Positions 45,841-57,232 of a stretch of 64,000 bases of DNA are shown here, one piece after another. Position 1 is the stretch's first letter. The number at the start of each line of letters is the position of its first letter. Below the pieces are notes generated by a model. The model had not been told where the DNA came from, did not search any database, and saw only the letters and a program-made list of their open reading frames with translations. Where the stretch lies: positions 14,701,865-14,765,864 of the forward strand of contig NC_044920.1 of NCBI RefSeq assembly GCF_003576645.1, written 5' to 3'. The stretch comes from Ipomoea triloba. Its lineage: Eukaryota; Streptophyta; Magnoliopsida; Solanales; Convolvulaceae. A program made the translations under genes and the position numbers.

Positions 45841-46256
45841 CTCCCCTTCTCACTGGTATTCACCCAAAACTAAACCTAACATATTCTGCAACACACCATC
45901 TACTTGACATTCTATAGGTATGATTGTCAAAATATTATCATGCTAATTCTATTATTTGTATTTGTAATCATTATGATGATTACGGTTTTTTTAAAAAAAA
46001 AAACAATGATGGTATACTCATTAATTAGTATAACTTCAATATTATTATGTAAATATATCTATTGTATTATTTGTTTATCTATACTTGTATCCTTGTATGT
46101 AATGTTGTGGTTCTCATTATATTCCTCTATAATCTACCCATTTTAGTTACTCCTAACTCCATAATCTATGATTTTTAAATTTATGTTGTGGTTCCCATTA
46201 TATTATTTCATAACATCCTTTATTAACATATTTCCCATGGCACAATGATATTAGTC

Positions 46257-46437
46257 ATGGCAAATGCAGTAAAGTTAATTGATATTAACACACAAACTGT
46301 GGGCTAGAGTTGTACAGTTCATGACATTAAGAAAAACGAATCAAAAAACGCTATTGGAACGCGTAATAAAAAAGAATATGCTCATCGTCCTTGAAGATGA
46401 AACTGTAAGTAAATACGGAGTAGTAAAAAATTTCTCC

Positions 46438-46484
<47 letters not shown>

Positions 46485-46790
46485 TTTTATCATTATTAGT
46501 ATTATTATTATTATAAAGATGCTCTCATTCACCCACCAACATCATTGTAAATGTTATATCTAAATGCAAGGAACTCGGGTTCAATCAATAGTGTTTGATA
46601 ATGACATTGGAATGTATAATATCACTTTACAAACCAAAAAATGATACATCATCTCAAATGTCATTGTCAAACCTGTCCGGACAAACTATAAAGTACTTGA
46701 TCACAAATACAATTACACATGGATTTTAAATAGTCGGACCGGTGTCCAAACAAGTGACAATGAAGACACACCATTTGCTCCCATGTAAGT
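46257..46790 (+). pseudogene. RPA70-like OB-fold (DUF223) gene fragment in TPS intron 5
   Basis: Plus strand, opposite to the terpene synthase. Exon A (46257-46404) starts MANAVKLIDINTQT. After a frame change it reads LWARVVQFMTLRKTNQKTLL...MLIVLEDET, then GTAAGT. Exon B (about 46571-46784) reads TRVQSIVFDNDIGMYNITLQT. After a TGA and a frame change comes VKPVRTNYKVLDHKYNYTW, ending before GTAAGT. This is the pattern of the first OB-fold of plant replication-protein-A-like proteins, which bind single-stranded DNA and are often copied by Helitrons. A (TTA)n run (46437-46480) lies in its intron. It is too short and broken to work. Confidence 0.6.
46437..46480. repeat. (TTA)n microsatellite
   Basis: About 14 ATT/TTA units in the intron of the RPA-like fragment. 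Confidence 0.9.
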
Positions 46791-48587
46791 GGTTTATTTG
46801 TTTCTACTTACTTTAGTTGTAATTTAGCTATTTATAATTCCGTCATGTTTTATTAAAATATATAAGCATCGAAACTATTTCTTTGATTTTTATTAATTTA
46901 GCATTTTTTTTCTCTCATTATTATATGACTACTTTAACCAATTAAGAACATTAATTTACAAATACACATTGGGCATTGGTTTAATTGTGCAGCACGCGTG
47001 TGATAACTAGTACTACTATAATTGGGAATAATTAATTAAATCAAAAGGTTATTACCTCAATTTTTGCATAGTTGGCGTGATACGATTCACCTTCATTAGC
47101 TAACTCTTGTTCCATTTCAGCATAAGTATCAAGAAGGTAAATGTAAGTAGACTTCATATATTCTGGTAATTGATTTGTAGCACTAACATCCCATCTGTAT
47201 AGCAAAAGTATATATGCATATAGTTTTAATGAGCACTAGTTTTTCAACAATTATCATACACAGAAAATGAAAATGGTTATTGCAATTCCTGAATAATGAT
47301 GAAAGAATTGAAAATTGGACCTTTGGACTGCGTGAGTGAAAAGTTTGAGCTCATCAGGGGTTCCATAAACATCATAAATATCATCAATAATCGAAGTTAG
47401 AGAAATAATTTTAAGAATAAATTTCCTTGCGAGCTGATATTTTGGTTCAAAATACGTTCCCAGTATCCAAAGGTAGCATTCCACCAACCTATCTCTTGCA
47501 AAAGGCAGTTTATTTGGGACATCTAATCCTTTCTACCACCTACATTTTGACAATAACAATTTGAAAATACAAATTAAAGTTTACAAAATTATTTGAATTA
47601 TACTATTTGTTAAAAAAGAAAACATAATCCTAGTATTTTCAATACATATCCTTAAAATATGGTTACAATTATTAGGAAAAGAATCTAGCAATTTAAATAG
47701 GAGAGAGGTGGAGGGAGTATATGTGTGATTGCATATTGATATAGCTAAAAAACTTTACCTTTTAAGACTGCCTAGCTCTCTTTGATGTTGCTTCTGCAGC
47801 ATGTTAAAGTCCAACTTTGCAAATTTCAGCAATAAAGCATCTTGTGTTCCATCAGGTTCATAAGATGATATGAATTTTTGTGCGTCTAGCCTCGTTAAGA
47901 GGGTTGCTCAAGTGTGGTAGCATGGATTCTAGGTGAGAAGTGGTAAATGTTAGTGCTTCTTCCAAAATCTGCTCCCCATGCACTCTAAGATGTGATGCTT
48001 CGTACAAGCTCAATATTGCTTGTACATTCTTCGTCAACAATTCCTTGAACTTTCCATTACTGTTCTTGAACTTTTCAAACACATCTGTTAAAACATTAAT
48101 GCAGAGTTAAAAATGTATTACTTCAAACTTTAGAACTTGATTGTATATAATCTTACCAGTTCATTCTATTATTTCATATAACTATTTTGTTAGTAGTATT
48201 TAATTTTATTCTATACTCAGGTACGTGATAGCCATCTTGTCTAAGCAGTCGAAAGAGCAAAGAGACAACATAAAGATTATTCTCATCTTCCCCATCATTG
48301 AATTCATCATATGCCTTGAATATGTATTCCAATGAAGCGTTAATCTCATTTTCAAATTGATAACACACTCCTAAACGTTGGATCTTGTTAATCAAGTCCA
48401 ATTTTTGGGAAGAAATGTTTGGGGCTTCCACGAGCATGTTCTTTATCTCTTCTTTCAATTTTTTATGCTCTAGCAAATCTTGTGTATCCACTTCCTGTGT
48501 ATACAACAATTTATTTTCTTTAAAAATATTACTGAGATCAATCAAAGTTAAGCTGGAAATAGATAGACTATTTAGTACCCTTTAGTT

Positions 48588-49735
48588 CTACTTGTGGAGC
48601 ATATATATATAGCATATAAACAAAAATTAGCAATCCAACTATTAACTTATGTTATTAATTGGAATGGACCATATGCTTCAATTTTCGTATCAAAATCAAT
48701 CCATGTCAAAGGTCATTAGTTGGAATAAATACGTGATCTTTTTTTTTTGGTAAATTTACAGGGTCATTCTCTCCGTCCGTTTAACGGTCCAAGGTCCACC
48801 CATGTATGATGAGTATTAGGTCTGTAAAAATATAACCAATAGGGAGAAAGAAGTAGGTGAGTGAGTGAGAAGGATATTAGTATACCGAGAATGATAATGA
48901 CATTGAACTATTATTTTCTTTACAATAAAGACAGTCTATTATGCAATTTAAGAGCATATCATCAGACCAGCAAACACTGTTTTCTAATTTTCATACTAAT
49001 TACGAATAGAATATATTTCTTCTTTTTTTTTTGGGTGGAGGAATAGAATATATTTCTGCCTCAATATATTACTCCCTCAATATAATCCTAATTTATATGT
49101 CTTGTTTCAATAAACGAAGTTTGATTGGAGTTATTTTTAACTTTTCATAATATTAAGTTTAGCATTAATATACAAAAGGACCATGTATGTTTAGTGCCCC
49201 TACATTTACCACTCACAAACTTGACATTTCGAATCCCTAATGTGACATGTTTTAATTGGTTAAGATATGAAATAAAAAGAAAAAACAAACCAATTAGAAC
49301 TTGTCACATCAAGAGTGACAAGTTGTGTGAGTAGTACATGCAGAAACACTAAATAAGCATTTTCCTATACAAAATTTATATATTTAAAAACTACATAAAA
49401 AGTACTATTAAATCAAAACAGAATAAAATTTTGAAATAAGTAAAGCGATCCCCACAAGTTAGTTAGGGTAACATCTTCTTTGACTGAATGTAATCAATGT
49501 ATTGTATGCTTGAACACACCACCTGCTGTCATATTTGACAGGTTAAGGATTGATATTAACGAGTAATCGTCTTTTATTTTTTTGTGAGAAAGAAAAAAAA
49601 TACTAAAGAAAGTAAACAAAAAAAAAAGAGTTGGCCGGTTGAACCAATTAATAGTAAACATGAAAAGTAAAATGAGAGAGTAATTAAAGTTTATCATTTA
49701 ATTTTTAAGACTAATTAAAAGTGTATGTAGGTTAC
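48588..49735. other. Intron 1 of the TPS pseudogene, with MITE-like remnant
   Basis: Non-coding. At about 49067-49180 a degraded Stowaway-like repeat begins CTCCCTCAATATAATCC and shares GAAGTTTGATTGGAGTTATT and TTAAGTTTAGCATTAATATA with the better-preserved MITE at 50379. It otherwise holds AT-rich DNA only. Confidence 0.4.
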
Positions 49736-49869
49736 CATGGGTTGAGAAGAATAAGTAAGGAAGTAATCTCCCCAAATGGATGGATGAAAATTTGCAGAGC
49801 GACGAGTAAGTTGATCCATTGGAGTTTGGTTTGGTGGAAGAGCTGATAGGAGTTGGCAATTGGTAAGTA

Positions 49870-50060
49870 GGAGAACGTACAACAAAGAAACAGATTCTGT
49901 TTTACATGTATATTTTCGGAAGTTGCTTCCTATTTATTGTATTTGCGTGCTCGAGACTGTCGGTGATAACTGTGTGCTATAAAACGCACGTGGAGTATTC
50001 TTTAATTACGCAGTATGAAGTGGACGTATACTTGCCAGTCGTTATACCATGGTAGTTTTT
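49870..50060 (-). promoter_or_regulatory. TPS promoter region, copy 1
   Basis: Homologous to 52836-53110. At the TATA position (about 49930-49940) the minus strand reads CAATAAATAGG, where copy 2 has CTATAAATAAGG. Compared with copy 2, about 47 bp that include the start codon are missing near 49865, so the gene lost its start by a small deletion. Confidence 0.55.
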
Positions 50061-50158
50061 TTAAAAAAAGGAATAAGGTTCAAATTGGCCATTGAACGTA
50101 ACCTGAAAGTGCAATTAAGCCACTGAATGAAAAAATGTGCAATTAGGCCACTGAACAC

Positions 50159-50754
50159 TCCAAATGCAATTTCACCTGATAGCATGTTATTTTTCTTTTT
50201 ATCAGGTTACCTGCTTACATGGATGGTGAATTGACATTTTAAAATATTTTTTTAATAATAAATTTTAAAATTAAAAAGTAAAAATTAATTAAAAATATTT
50301 TTAAAAAAATTTTAAAAGCAAAGAAAAATTAATTAAAATATTAAATATTAAAAAATTTATATTTAATAAATATTAATACTACCTCCTTCCCAAAATGGTT
50401 GTCTGATTCGTTTAACGAGGCTTGACTGAAGTTATTTTTAATCTAATTTATAATAACATTAAGTTTAGCATTAATATATAAAATGGGACAGAGGGAGTAT
50501 TAAAAATTAATATTTTTTAATTTTTATTAAATAATACTTTAAAAATAAAAATTAATTAAAAATATAAAAATATTAATATTAAAAAATTAATATTAAAAAT
50601 ATTAAAAATTAATATATTTTTTTAATTTTTAATTTTTATTTTTTATATTTATTATTAAAATTTATTTTAAAATGCCACATTACCATCTATGTAAGCAGGT
50701 AACTTGATAAAATGGAAGGTAACCTGCTATTAGGTGAGATTGCATGCATTTGGA
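50159..50754. mobile_element. MULE-like foldback element with ~90-bp terminal inverted repeats
   Basis: The left end TCCAAATGCAATTTCACCTG and the right end (reversed) TCCAAATGCATGCAATCTCACC are imperfect inverted copies. Similarity continues inward through TTACCTGCTTACAT and ATTTTAAAAT for about 90 bp. There is no coding capacity. The AT-rich inside holds a Stowaway MITE. No clear target duplication is seen. Confidence 0.5.
50379..50497. mobile_element. Stowaway-type MITE, 119 bp
   Basis: Begins CTACCTCCTTCCC and ends GGGACAGAGGGAG, the standard Stowaway terminal repeat with small changes, flanked by TA on both sides (50377-50378 and 50498-50499). It sits inside the MULE-like foldback. Confidence 0.8.
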
Positions 50755-52429
50755 GGAACTTATGGAGCTAGTCAAAGTCTAATAGAGCTAGTTATAGTCA
50801 AAGGCGAGAAGAAGAACTTGAGCATATACCTAATGGTTTAGTGTTTGAATCCTACTTGTTATATTTTTATACTAAGGAAGAAGCTTGGGAGCAAGTTACA
50901 CGGCCAAGTCTTTGGAGCCAATTTTTGGTCAATAGAGGAAGTCAAAGTCAACATGGAGCAACTTTGCATGGATTACATACGCGTGAACACTACACCATTT
51001 CTACACGCGTGAAGGCTATTTTAAAGCACTATAGAGCATGCTATGGAGCAACTAAGAGTGGAACTTATACTTAGCCATTTTTGCATGTCTCAAATATTCT
51101 AGGTTCAGCACGTAATAACCTGAACCAGAAGAAATTTGAAGGTGGTGATTTTCTGAAGATCATTGTTCATACTCAAGCAAGAGCCACCCGGAAAATATTT
51201 TAAGATCAACTTGCCCAAGATCAAATCAAGAATACAACAAAGTCAAAAATATTAAGCTCTGAAGGATACAAAGTCTGCAATATCAAGCTGAGAAGGCAAC
51301 AAAGTAAAAAATTGGAGGCTACAAGTTTCAAAGATCAATCAAGCCGTAAAAGAAGACTTTGTGAGCAATTTACAAAGGTAATTTGTCAAAAGTTGCCAAC
51401 GACATTAAATGAGCAGATCAAAATGGAGATCTTATTAGATCAAATTGGCAAGTTATCAGATCAACGGTATGGTCTTTAAATGAGGAGGTATGGCCATCAA
51501 GATCAGATTGGAATGACCAATCAGATCAAGTGAACGTTCAAAATTTGAATGTTCATAACGGGCAAATAATTCTTTGAATTATAAAAAGCCCATGAAGACT
51601 TGAAGACAAGGAGAGATACAGAAGTGACGAAAAGAAGATGTTACAGCACTACGAACCAAAAACGTGAAAATCAACAAGTGGTATTTCTGAGCGGTGAATA
51701 CAACGAAAAATACAAAGTGCTGAGATATTGAGCTATACACGAGAGGAATTCCAGTCTTAGAAAAGAAATCTTTATTTCTTTGAACAACAGTTGTATCTCT
51801 ACCGAGGGTAGAAAGGAGTGTAGCTGGGTGCATAACACTTGGTTGGAACGTAGCTTTGTGCGTAGCGTTCGGGGAGTGTAGCTTTGTGCGTAGCGCTCGT
51901 GAGCTTAGCTGGGTGCGGAGAGCTCGTGGTTGAGTGTAGCTTTGTGCGTAGCACTCGGGAGTTTCACTATTGTATCTGGGTGATTGAAGATAGTGGAAAT
52001 CTTCCTTGGAGAAGGAAGAAGTGGAGTAGGAGAATTACACTATCTCTGAACCACTATAAATCTCTGCCTCTCATTTACTTTACTGCACTTTACTTATTTG
52101 CATGTTTTAACTCACTAACTCTTTACGTACTGTGTTGATCATATCATCTGGGTTTGTGTGTTTTCACGTTTGCATGTGGCTTAAACTTTGCATACATATT
52201 CCTTGAGCTATTTTAAGACATTCTATCGTATTGCATGTCAAGTATCTCTTCAGTTTTACGCAGTTTTATTTTATAGCACTTTACCGTACGATATTCCGCT
52301 GCACATTTCAAGTTGAATTTAGTCACTTGAAATCTCTCTGGTTGAAGTGTTACAAAGTTTTTAATTGTTAGAAAAGACTATTCACCCCCTCCCCCCTCTA
52401 GACTTTTCACCACCCTATCGGGGCCAACA
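50755..52429 (+). mobile_element. SIRE/copia-type LTR (solo or orphan)
   Basis: It ends with CCCCCCTCTAGACTTTTCACC...GGGGCCAACA at 52429, the hallmark of the same LTR class as 12373-13670. The middle (about 51805-51960) carries three to four copies of a ~30-bp unit with GTGTAGCTTTGTGCGTAGC. No primer site or gag follows. The left edge is not certain because no TG start with a target repeat can be identified. The open frame at 50841-51074 has no known domain and is not called. Confidence 0.5.
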
Positions 52430-52432
52430 AAT

Positions 52433-52790
52433 AAAAAAATATGTATAACATCAGTTTTTTTAAATAACCAACACCGTATGTGATTTTTAATTTTTTTCAC
52501 AAAAATGGACGTCGTTTTTTTAATCATTAAAGTTATTTTATGAATCCACCTAAAACGTGTGCATCAATTTTACAATTTACAGCAAGTTTGAGAACATGTG
52601 CAACAAATTAACATTCAAAATTTCACAATTGATCAAACTAATAAATTTCTCAATTAATCAAACTAATAAATATCACAACTAATCAAACTAAAAAATTCTA
52701 AAATTACGAATAATACTTTTAACTACAATTATTAACAACAAGTTTTTAGCATAAATCTCACAATTCATCAAATTAAAGAAGTAATTTATT
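52433..52790. mobile_element. Fragment of the ACGTCG-type CACTA-like repeat
   Basis: Shares long stretches with 63540-63870 and 60930-60990 (TTTTTTTAATCATTAAA, ACAAATTAACATT, TTTCTCAATTAATCAAACTA, AAGTAATTTATT). It interrupts the orphan terpene-synthase exon 1 at about 52790. Confidence 0.55.
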
Positions 52791-53110
52791 GAAGTTTGGT
52801 TTGATGGAACAGCTGATAGGAGTTGGGAATTGGCAGCCATTTCTGGTAAGAGAAGAAGAGAGAGAGAGGGGCGAATAAGCTAAGTAGGAGAATAACAATG
52901 AAACAGATTCTGTTTTACATGTATGTTTCCGGAGGTTGCTCCTTATTTATAGTATTTGCGTGCTCGAGCCTGTCAATAACTGTGTGCTATAAAAAGCCTT
53001 TGTGGGAAATATAGCTACTTGCTCACTTTCTTTACTTAATTTAAGAATAACAAACGTGGAGTATTGTTTAATTACGCAGTATGAAGTGTGGACGTATACT
53101 TGCTCACTTT
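52791..53110 (-). pseudogene. Orphan promoter and first-exon start of a second terpene-synthase copy
   Basis: Minus strand. ATG at 52840 opens MAANSQLLSAVPSNQTS, then the match is cut at 52791 by a repeat. The upstream DNA keeps a clean TATA box (CTATAAATAAGG, about 52950) some 110 bases before the ATG, and parallels 49860-50060 over about 250 bp. It preserves the start codon that the main pseudogene lost, and shows that the locus once held at least two tandem copies or a partial duplication. Confidence 0.7.
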
Positions 53111-53224
53111 CTTTAGTTAATTTAAGAATATTTAAATCACGTGGGTACTAAAAAAAATTTAAAAAAATCAAGTGTCAACATTTTATAATATTTCTCTTTC
53201 ATTAATATATCGCATTATATTATT

Positions 53225-53310
53225 GCCAAGACCTTGTGGTCTAGTGGCACCCGGTTGCACTTTCATATGGAAGGGGGTGGGTTTGAGTATTAGTGGAGTC
53301 TATATTGACT
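53225..53310 (+). mobile_element. tRNA-type SINE head, copy A
   Basis: An A-box-like TGGTCTAGTGG and, about 45 bases later, a B-box-like GGGTTTGAGTATT, preceded by ACCTTG. It does not fold as a tRNA (no acceptor stem or proper anticodon loop seen), so I read it as a SINE, not a tRNA gene. A better B box (GGTTCGAGC) is in copy B at 57657. Confidence 0.55.
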
Positions 53311-53767
53311 CATTCCTTCAAATAGACTAATTACTGGAAATCTCCCATTTTCTTTTCGACAGAAAACGCGATATATTGGTGGGTGGGAAACGAGGTTTCC
53401 GTCAAACATACCGAAAGGTTCGGATAAACCTTTGTCGGAAATAGCGTCCAACGGAAAACTCACATATTATATTTTGTTATTTTCCTTCCAACTATTGGTA
53501 GGAAAATAGTAAATCATATGGAAATGTTTTAATTATTTTTATATTACCATAATTTTATTTATACCTATTGTTAATAAATTATATGTCATTAACAAATTAA
53601 TGGACACACTAAATTGAAAATTGAAAATATATTTAAACATCAAAATTATTTACAACAAAAATTATATATGGCCATGTCCATAGTACTTTCAACAATGGAC
53701 TATTACCATACACACAAAAAAAAAGTCATGAAAATATATATATCCTACTTAATCGATACTACTTAAG

Positions 53768-54579
53768 TAGACCTGGCAATTATCGACACGACCCGTTAAC
53801 ATGACACGAAATCGGACACGAAAATAACGGGTTAGTGTTTAGCCTTAACATGTCCGGGGTCGTTAACGGGTTAACCCGTTAAGAACCCGTTAGGTTTTCG
53901 TGTCTTAACAGGTCAACCCGTTAAACCTATTAAGAACCCGTTTAACCCGTTAATATTATCGTGTTAACCCGTTTATACGAACCCGTTTACATAGACCTGT
54001 TTAGAACCCGCTAAGAATCATTGTCATTTAGGTAAGAACCATTGTCTTTTCAAAATATATCATGAACATGATTAAGAATTAATTTACTACATTAGGCCAA
54101 GATCATACATCAATTATTGATGTTCAACAATATGAAATTTGAATGTTTATTGTGCTCAATTTTATTCTAAAAACTAGTATGAACTTCTTTAATTATGAAT
54201 TTTGGATGTTATTTTATAATTTTATGAATGTTATAAATTAAATATTTTTTTAGTTTGTTTGATGGATTGGATTGTATGTTTTATTTCTTTTTTTTTTTAT
54301 ATATAATTTAACTTTAAATTTTATTTTTTAATATGTCAATAGATTTAGCAGGTTTAAACGGGTTTCGTGTCATATCGTGTCGACACGATCCAAAACTCGT
54401 TAACAAAACGTGTCTATCGTGTAAACCCGTTTAACCCGTTAACAAATCGTGTTCGTGTTCCTGTTACAATTTTGAACCCGTTAACCTTAACGTGTCGTGT
54501 TCGTGTTTAGCCTTATCGTGTTCGTGTCGTTATCGTGTCGACCCGTTAACGAACCCGTATACACGAATTGCCAGGTCTA
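53768..54579. mobile_element. hAT-type non-autonomous element, 812 bp
   Basis: The terminal inverted repeat TAGACCTGGCAATT is perfect (left 53768-53781, right 54566-54579). It is flanked by the perfect 8-bp target duplication TACTTAAG (53760-53767 and 54580-54587). The interior is full of AACCCGTTAA and CACGACCCGTT words on both strands. No transposase frame. Copy B of the duplication (about 58935-58955) shows the unoccupied site. Confidence 0.92.
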
Positions 54580-55008
54580 TACTTAAGTATGCTCATTACA
54601 TCCAAATAAGCCTTCAAATCTGGCACTGCTTCAATAGCTTTGATCAATGCAGCATCCAGAGCCTTCTACTTCAATGACTTTGATCATGCATTTCTAAAAT
54701 GATGTCTAACAAAAATGACCAAGAAACAAAAGTGAAAACCAATAAAAATGGAGGAGAATTAAATGATAGACAACTAAAAATGCATTTCCAGTGTATCTGC
54801 ATGCCACATCTTCTTATGGAATAAATCAAAATATACACAGATCCTACCAGCACTAACACAAAAACATAATGTAATTATTCATGTTCAAAAACTAGACATA
54901 CTCACTATTGAGAACTTGAATTTTCCAAATTAGGTAAAATAAACCAAATTTCAAACAATAAGATCTTCAACTTTATTCGCGCGCGTATATATGTATGTAT
55001 GTACGTAC

Positions 55009-55009
<1 letters not shown>

Positions 55010-55052
<43 letters not shown>
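55010..55052. repeat. (TA)n microsatellite
   Basis: A long TA run after a CGCGCGTATATATGTATGTATGTACG stretch; the same position in copy B is 59352-59410. Other TA runs are at 55328-55374, 58191-58232, 60447-60468, 60759-60794 and 63374-63446. Confidence 0.9.
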
Positions 55053-55056
<4 letters not shown>

Positions 55057-55088
55057 GGATAAGCAATGATGTTTTCATTCTTCTTAAA

Positions 55089-55323
55089 TCACTACTACAA
55101 ATAAGGTTTTTAACGTCAGTTAAAATTCAACGCCAATCTAGCATACATTGTATATAATTGATACGACATCGGTTGTAAAAATCGATGTCGTATGCATTTT
55201 TTATTTTTTAAAAATATAATACGATGTCAGTTATTAAGGAAAACTGGCTTAGTTTATTTTTTTTAAATAATACGATACGACATCGGTTGTGTAACACAAT
55301 TGACATCGTATCTTATATTAAAT

Positions 55324-55380
<57 letters not shown>

Positions 55381-55440
55381 CGACAACGGTGTTTTAGACA
55401 AGGAATTTGTTCACATTATTAAATTTGTAATTTTCTTATT
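55089..55440 (+). mobile_element. CACTA-like element end (ACGACATCGGTT family), copy A
   Basis: Begins CACTACTACAAATAAGG, then hairpin words such as ACGACATCGGTTGTAAAAAT...ATGTCGT repeat on both strands, with a TA run inside. The matching right terminal repeat is not found in the window, so it is truncated. No coding sequence. Confidence 0.6.
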
Positions 55441-55620
55441 GAGCGGACGTATTACTCCGACATGATGGTGCTGCTGTCCCAAATCCCTGTACGTTGTCCA
55501 CTTGCATTGTGTGGTTGCACTTGGAAGAGAACAAACTTAATTTGTTTTTACTTGTATGAAATGTGACTGCCAATAATGTACGATGACCCTATTTGGTAAA
55601 TGATTGTTAGCTGATTAGGT

Positions 55621-56040
55621 TAGAATGTATGGTTAGCTGATAATATTAGTTGACGTATTACTCCGTGTTAGGACGCAAGTTTACTCTTATGGTTTCTATT
55701 CCAAATACGAGGATGGAAGGCCTCCAGAAAAGAAATTTGAGGGAGAGAAAGATACTAGAGTCAGGGTGAAGAGTTCTTTAACAAAATCAGGATAATCTCC
55801 TTCATGCTTTGTTGCTTATTTATACGTGAAATATGAATAACAATAGACAGTACATTCCATACAAAGCTGCCTACATTATTGCTAACCACAATAAAATAAA
55901 ACAATCATTATTTGCTGACCACAAGAAAGATAAGAAGAATAAGACATTGTCAGAAGTCCCGAAACTTAAGCACATATGTAGTCTTGGAACTTGACAGATG
56001 GCTTTACTACCCTCTTAGTTCGCAAGTCTTCCACGTAGTT
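55621..56040 (-). other. Possible copia pol C-terminal remnant and unique DNA
   Basis: A minus-strand frame at about 55966-56166 ends KRVVKPSVKFQDYICA. This recalls the basic tail after the integrase in copia elements (R..R..KPP..F.DY), but the match is short. It runs across the edge of the repeated GGTGCTGCTGTCCC segment. The rest of the stretch is without features. Confidence 0.25.
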
Positions 56041-56290
56041 CGTAACACTCCGACATGATGGTGCTGCTGTCCCAAATTCCTGTACATTGTCCACTTGCAT
56101 TGTGTGGTTGCCCTTGGAAGAGAACAAACTTAATTTGTTTTTACTTGTATGACATGTGACAGCCAATAATGTACGATGACCCTGTTTGGTAAATGATTGT
56201 TAGCTGATTAGGTTAGAATGTATGGTTAGCTGATAATATTAGTTGATTGTAAAAAGGTGTTCGATAAATTAGCTGTTAGCTGATAGCTAT
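56041..56290 (+). repeat. Third copy of the GGTGCTGCTGTCCC segment
   Basis: Matches 55440-55650 (copy A) and 61030-61170 (copy B), from CTCCGACATGATGG to GGTAAATGATTG. It continues like copy A into TTAGCTGATTAGGTTAGAATG. Confidence 0.8.
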
Positions 56291-56811
56291 TGGGTATAAT
56301 TTTTTCTTAAAAAATTAATTGAAAATGTTGCTTTGAATAGCCTTCTTGAGTTAAAAAAAACTTATTAACAAAATATTTATAATGCCGTAAATCCCGTAAT
56401 TGAGTGGTTGAAACTAAATTGGAGGCAATCTCTTTTGGCCGACAAATTGGAGGCGAATTGAAAATCACATTTTTCGGTCATACGACGTTATTCATAATTC
56501 ATAATTCATAATTCATAATTCATAATTCATAATTTGTCATCGTTTTTTTTTTTTTCATTTTTTACAAAATAATTTGCCATCGTTATAATAAAATAAAAAA
56601 CGAGTTTTATGATCTCAAATTTTTTTTTAACAAGTCTAGAGAAGATCGAGTAAATAGACTTGCATTGCCAAAGATTTTGGGTTCATGTAGCATGAAGTGG
56701 CTCTTCCAAATGGGAGGTCATGAGTTCAAGCCAGTGGAAATGACAAAATACTACATGTAACACGGTTAATAGTATTCGAAAAAGAAAAAAAAAATAGACT
56801 TGCATTCTTTT

Positions 56812-56854
<43 letters not shown>

Positions 56855-57224
56855 TGTGAAATGAGTTTTATAGTCTCCGTGTCCCCTCTAAGCTAATCTT
56901 CCTAACCAATTTAGTGGAAGATAGCACCATCGTTACACCCATGACAAACAATCTTAAGAGTCTTAGCATAAGCAACCACGACGACATCTCGCGGCTCCAA
57001 GGGGGTTACAATGAGTACACCCTTGTTGAAAATGATGACCTATAATCTCATTTTCACCGGTTATGTAGCTGAGTTAATCAAGTAGCAAAAGGCTTAGACA
57101 TCCAAGTGCCCAACCTTGATGGATGCTGAACTTCCAATGGCTTACACTACATTTCCTCTAACAGACTAACACCGAGGGTGATGGTCCTAATATGATGGCT
57201 ATACCCCAGGACCCGAACCCCAAT
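56291..57224. other. Repeat-rich stretch without genes
   Basis: Contains the heptanucleotide repeat, poly-T tracts, a SINE-like B box (GAGTTCAAGCC, about 56731, after ATGAAGTGGCTC) and a (TTA)n run at about 56817-56852. No coding region is supported. Confidence 0.45.
56488..56535. repeat. (ATTCATA)n heptanucleotide repeat
   Basis: About six units of TTCATAA in a row. Confidence 0.9.
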
Positions 57225-57232
57225 CATTATTG

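Larger units (their letters stand above)
44672..49869 (-). pseudogene. Type-a (sesquiterpene) terpene synthase pseudogene, seven exons
   Basis: Exons (minus strand) are 1: 49736-~49869, 2: 48217-48494, 3: 47759-48084, 4: 47321-47539 (219 bp), 5: 47056-47194 (139 bp), 6: 45137-45389, 7: 44672-44962. This is the classic TPS-a/b layout. RRSANFHPSIWGD (RRX8W type) and HPSIWGD in exon 1 favour TPS-a, hence a cytosolic sesquiterpene synthase cyclising farnesyl diphosphate. The Mg-binding DDIYD is intact in exon 4 and DDITGFE|FE (NSE/DTE) spans exons 6/7. Lesions: start codon lost; about 56 bp deleted in exon 3, with a frameshift after SNPL; TAG in exon 4 (W*KGLDVPNK); a one-base frameshift in exon 6 (about 45290); TAG at 44822-44824. 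Clearly dead. Confidence 0.92.
53225..55620 (+). repeat. Segmental duplication, copy A
   Basis: Collinear with 57657-61180 (copy B). It runs through the SINE head, a GTTTCCGTCAAACATACCGA stretch, a TTTCCTTCCAACTATTGG stretch, a TGATCAATGCAGCATCCA stretch, a CACTACTACAAATAAGG CACTA-like end, and GGTGCTGCTGTCCC. Copy A alone has a hAT element at 53768. Copy B alone has insertions at 57733 and about 59411. Confidence 0.85.

Noticed and set aside
50841..51074. 77-codon frame in the copia-type LTR
   Set aside because: No recognisable domain; LTRs rarely code, and no second copy supports conservation.
53225..53310. Possible tRNA gene (A and B boxes)
   Set aside because: No acceptor stem or anticodon arm can be folded, and the same sequence recurs at 57657 as part of a repeat, so SINE is the better reading.
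54671..54859. Hydrophobic 62-codon frame repeated at 59038-59226
   Set aside because: Its repetition follows from the segmental duplication; there is no start context, no homologue I recognise, and AT-rich DNA easily gives such frames.
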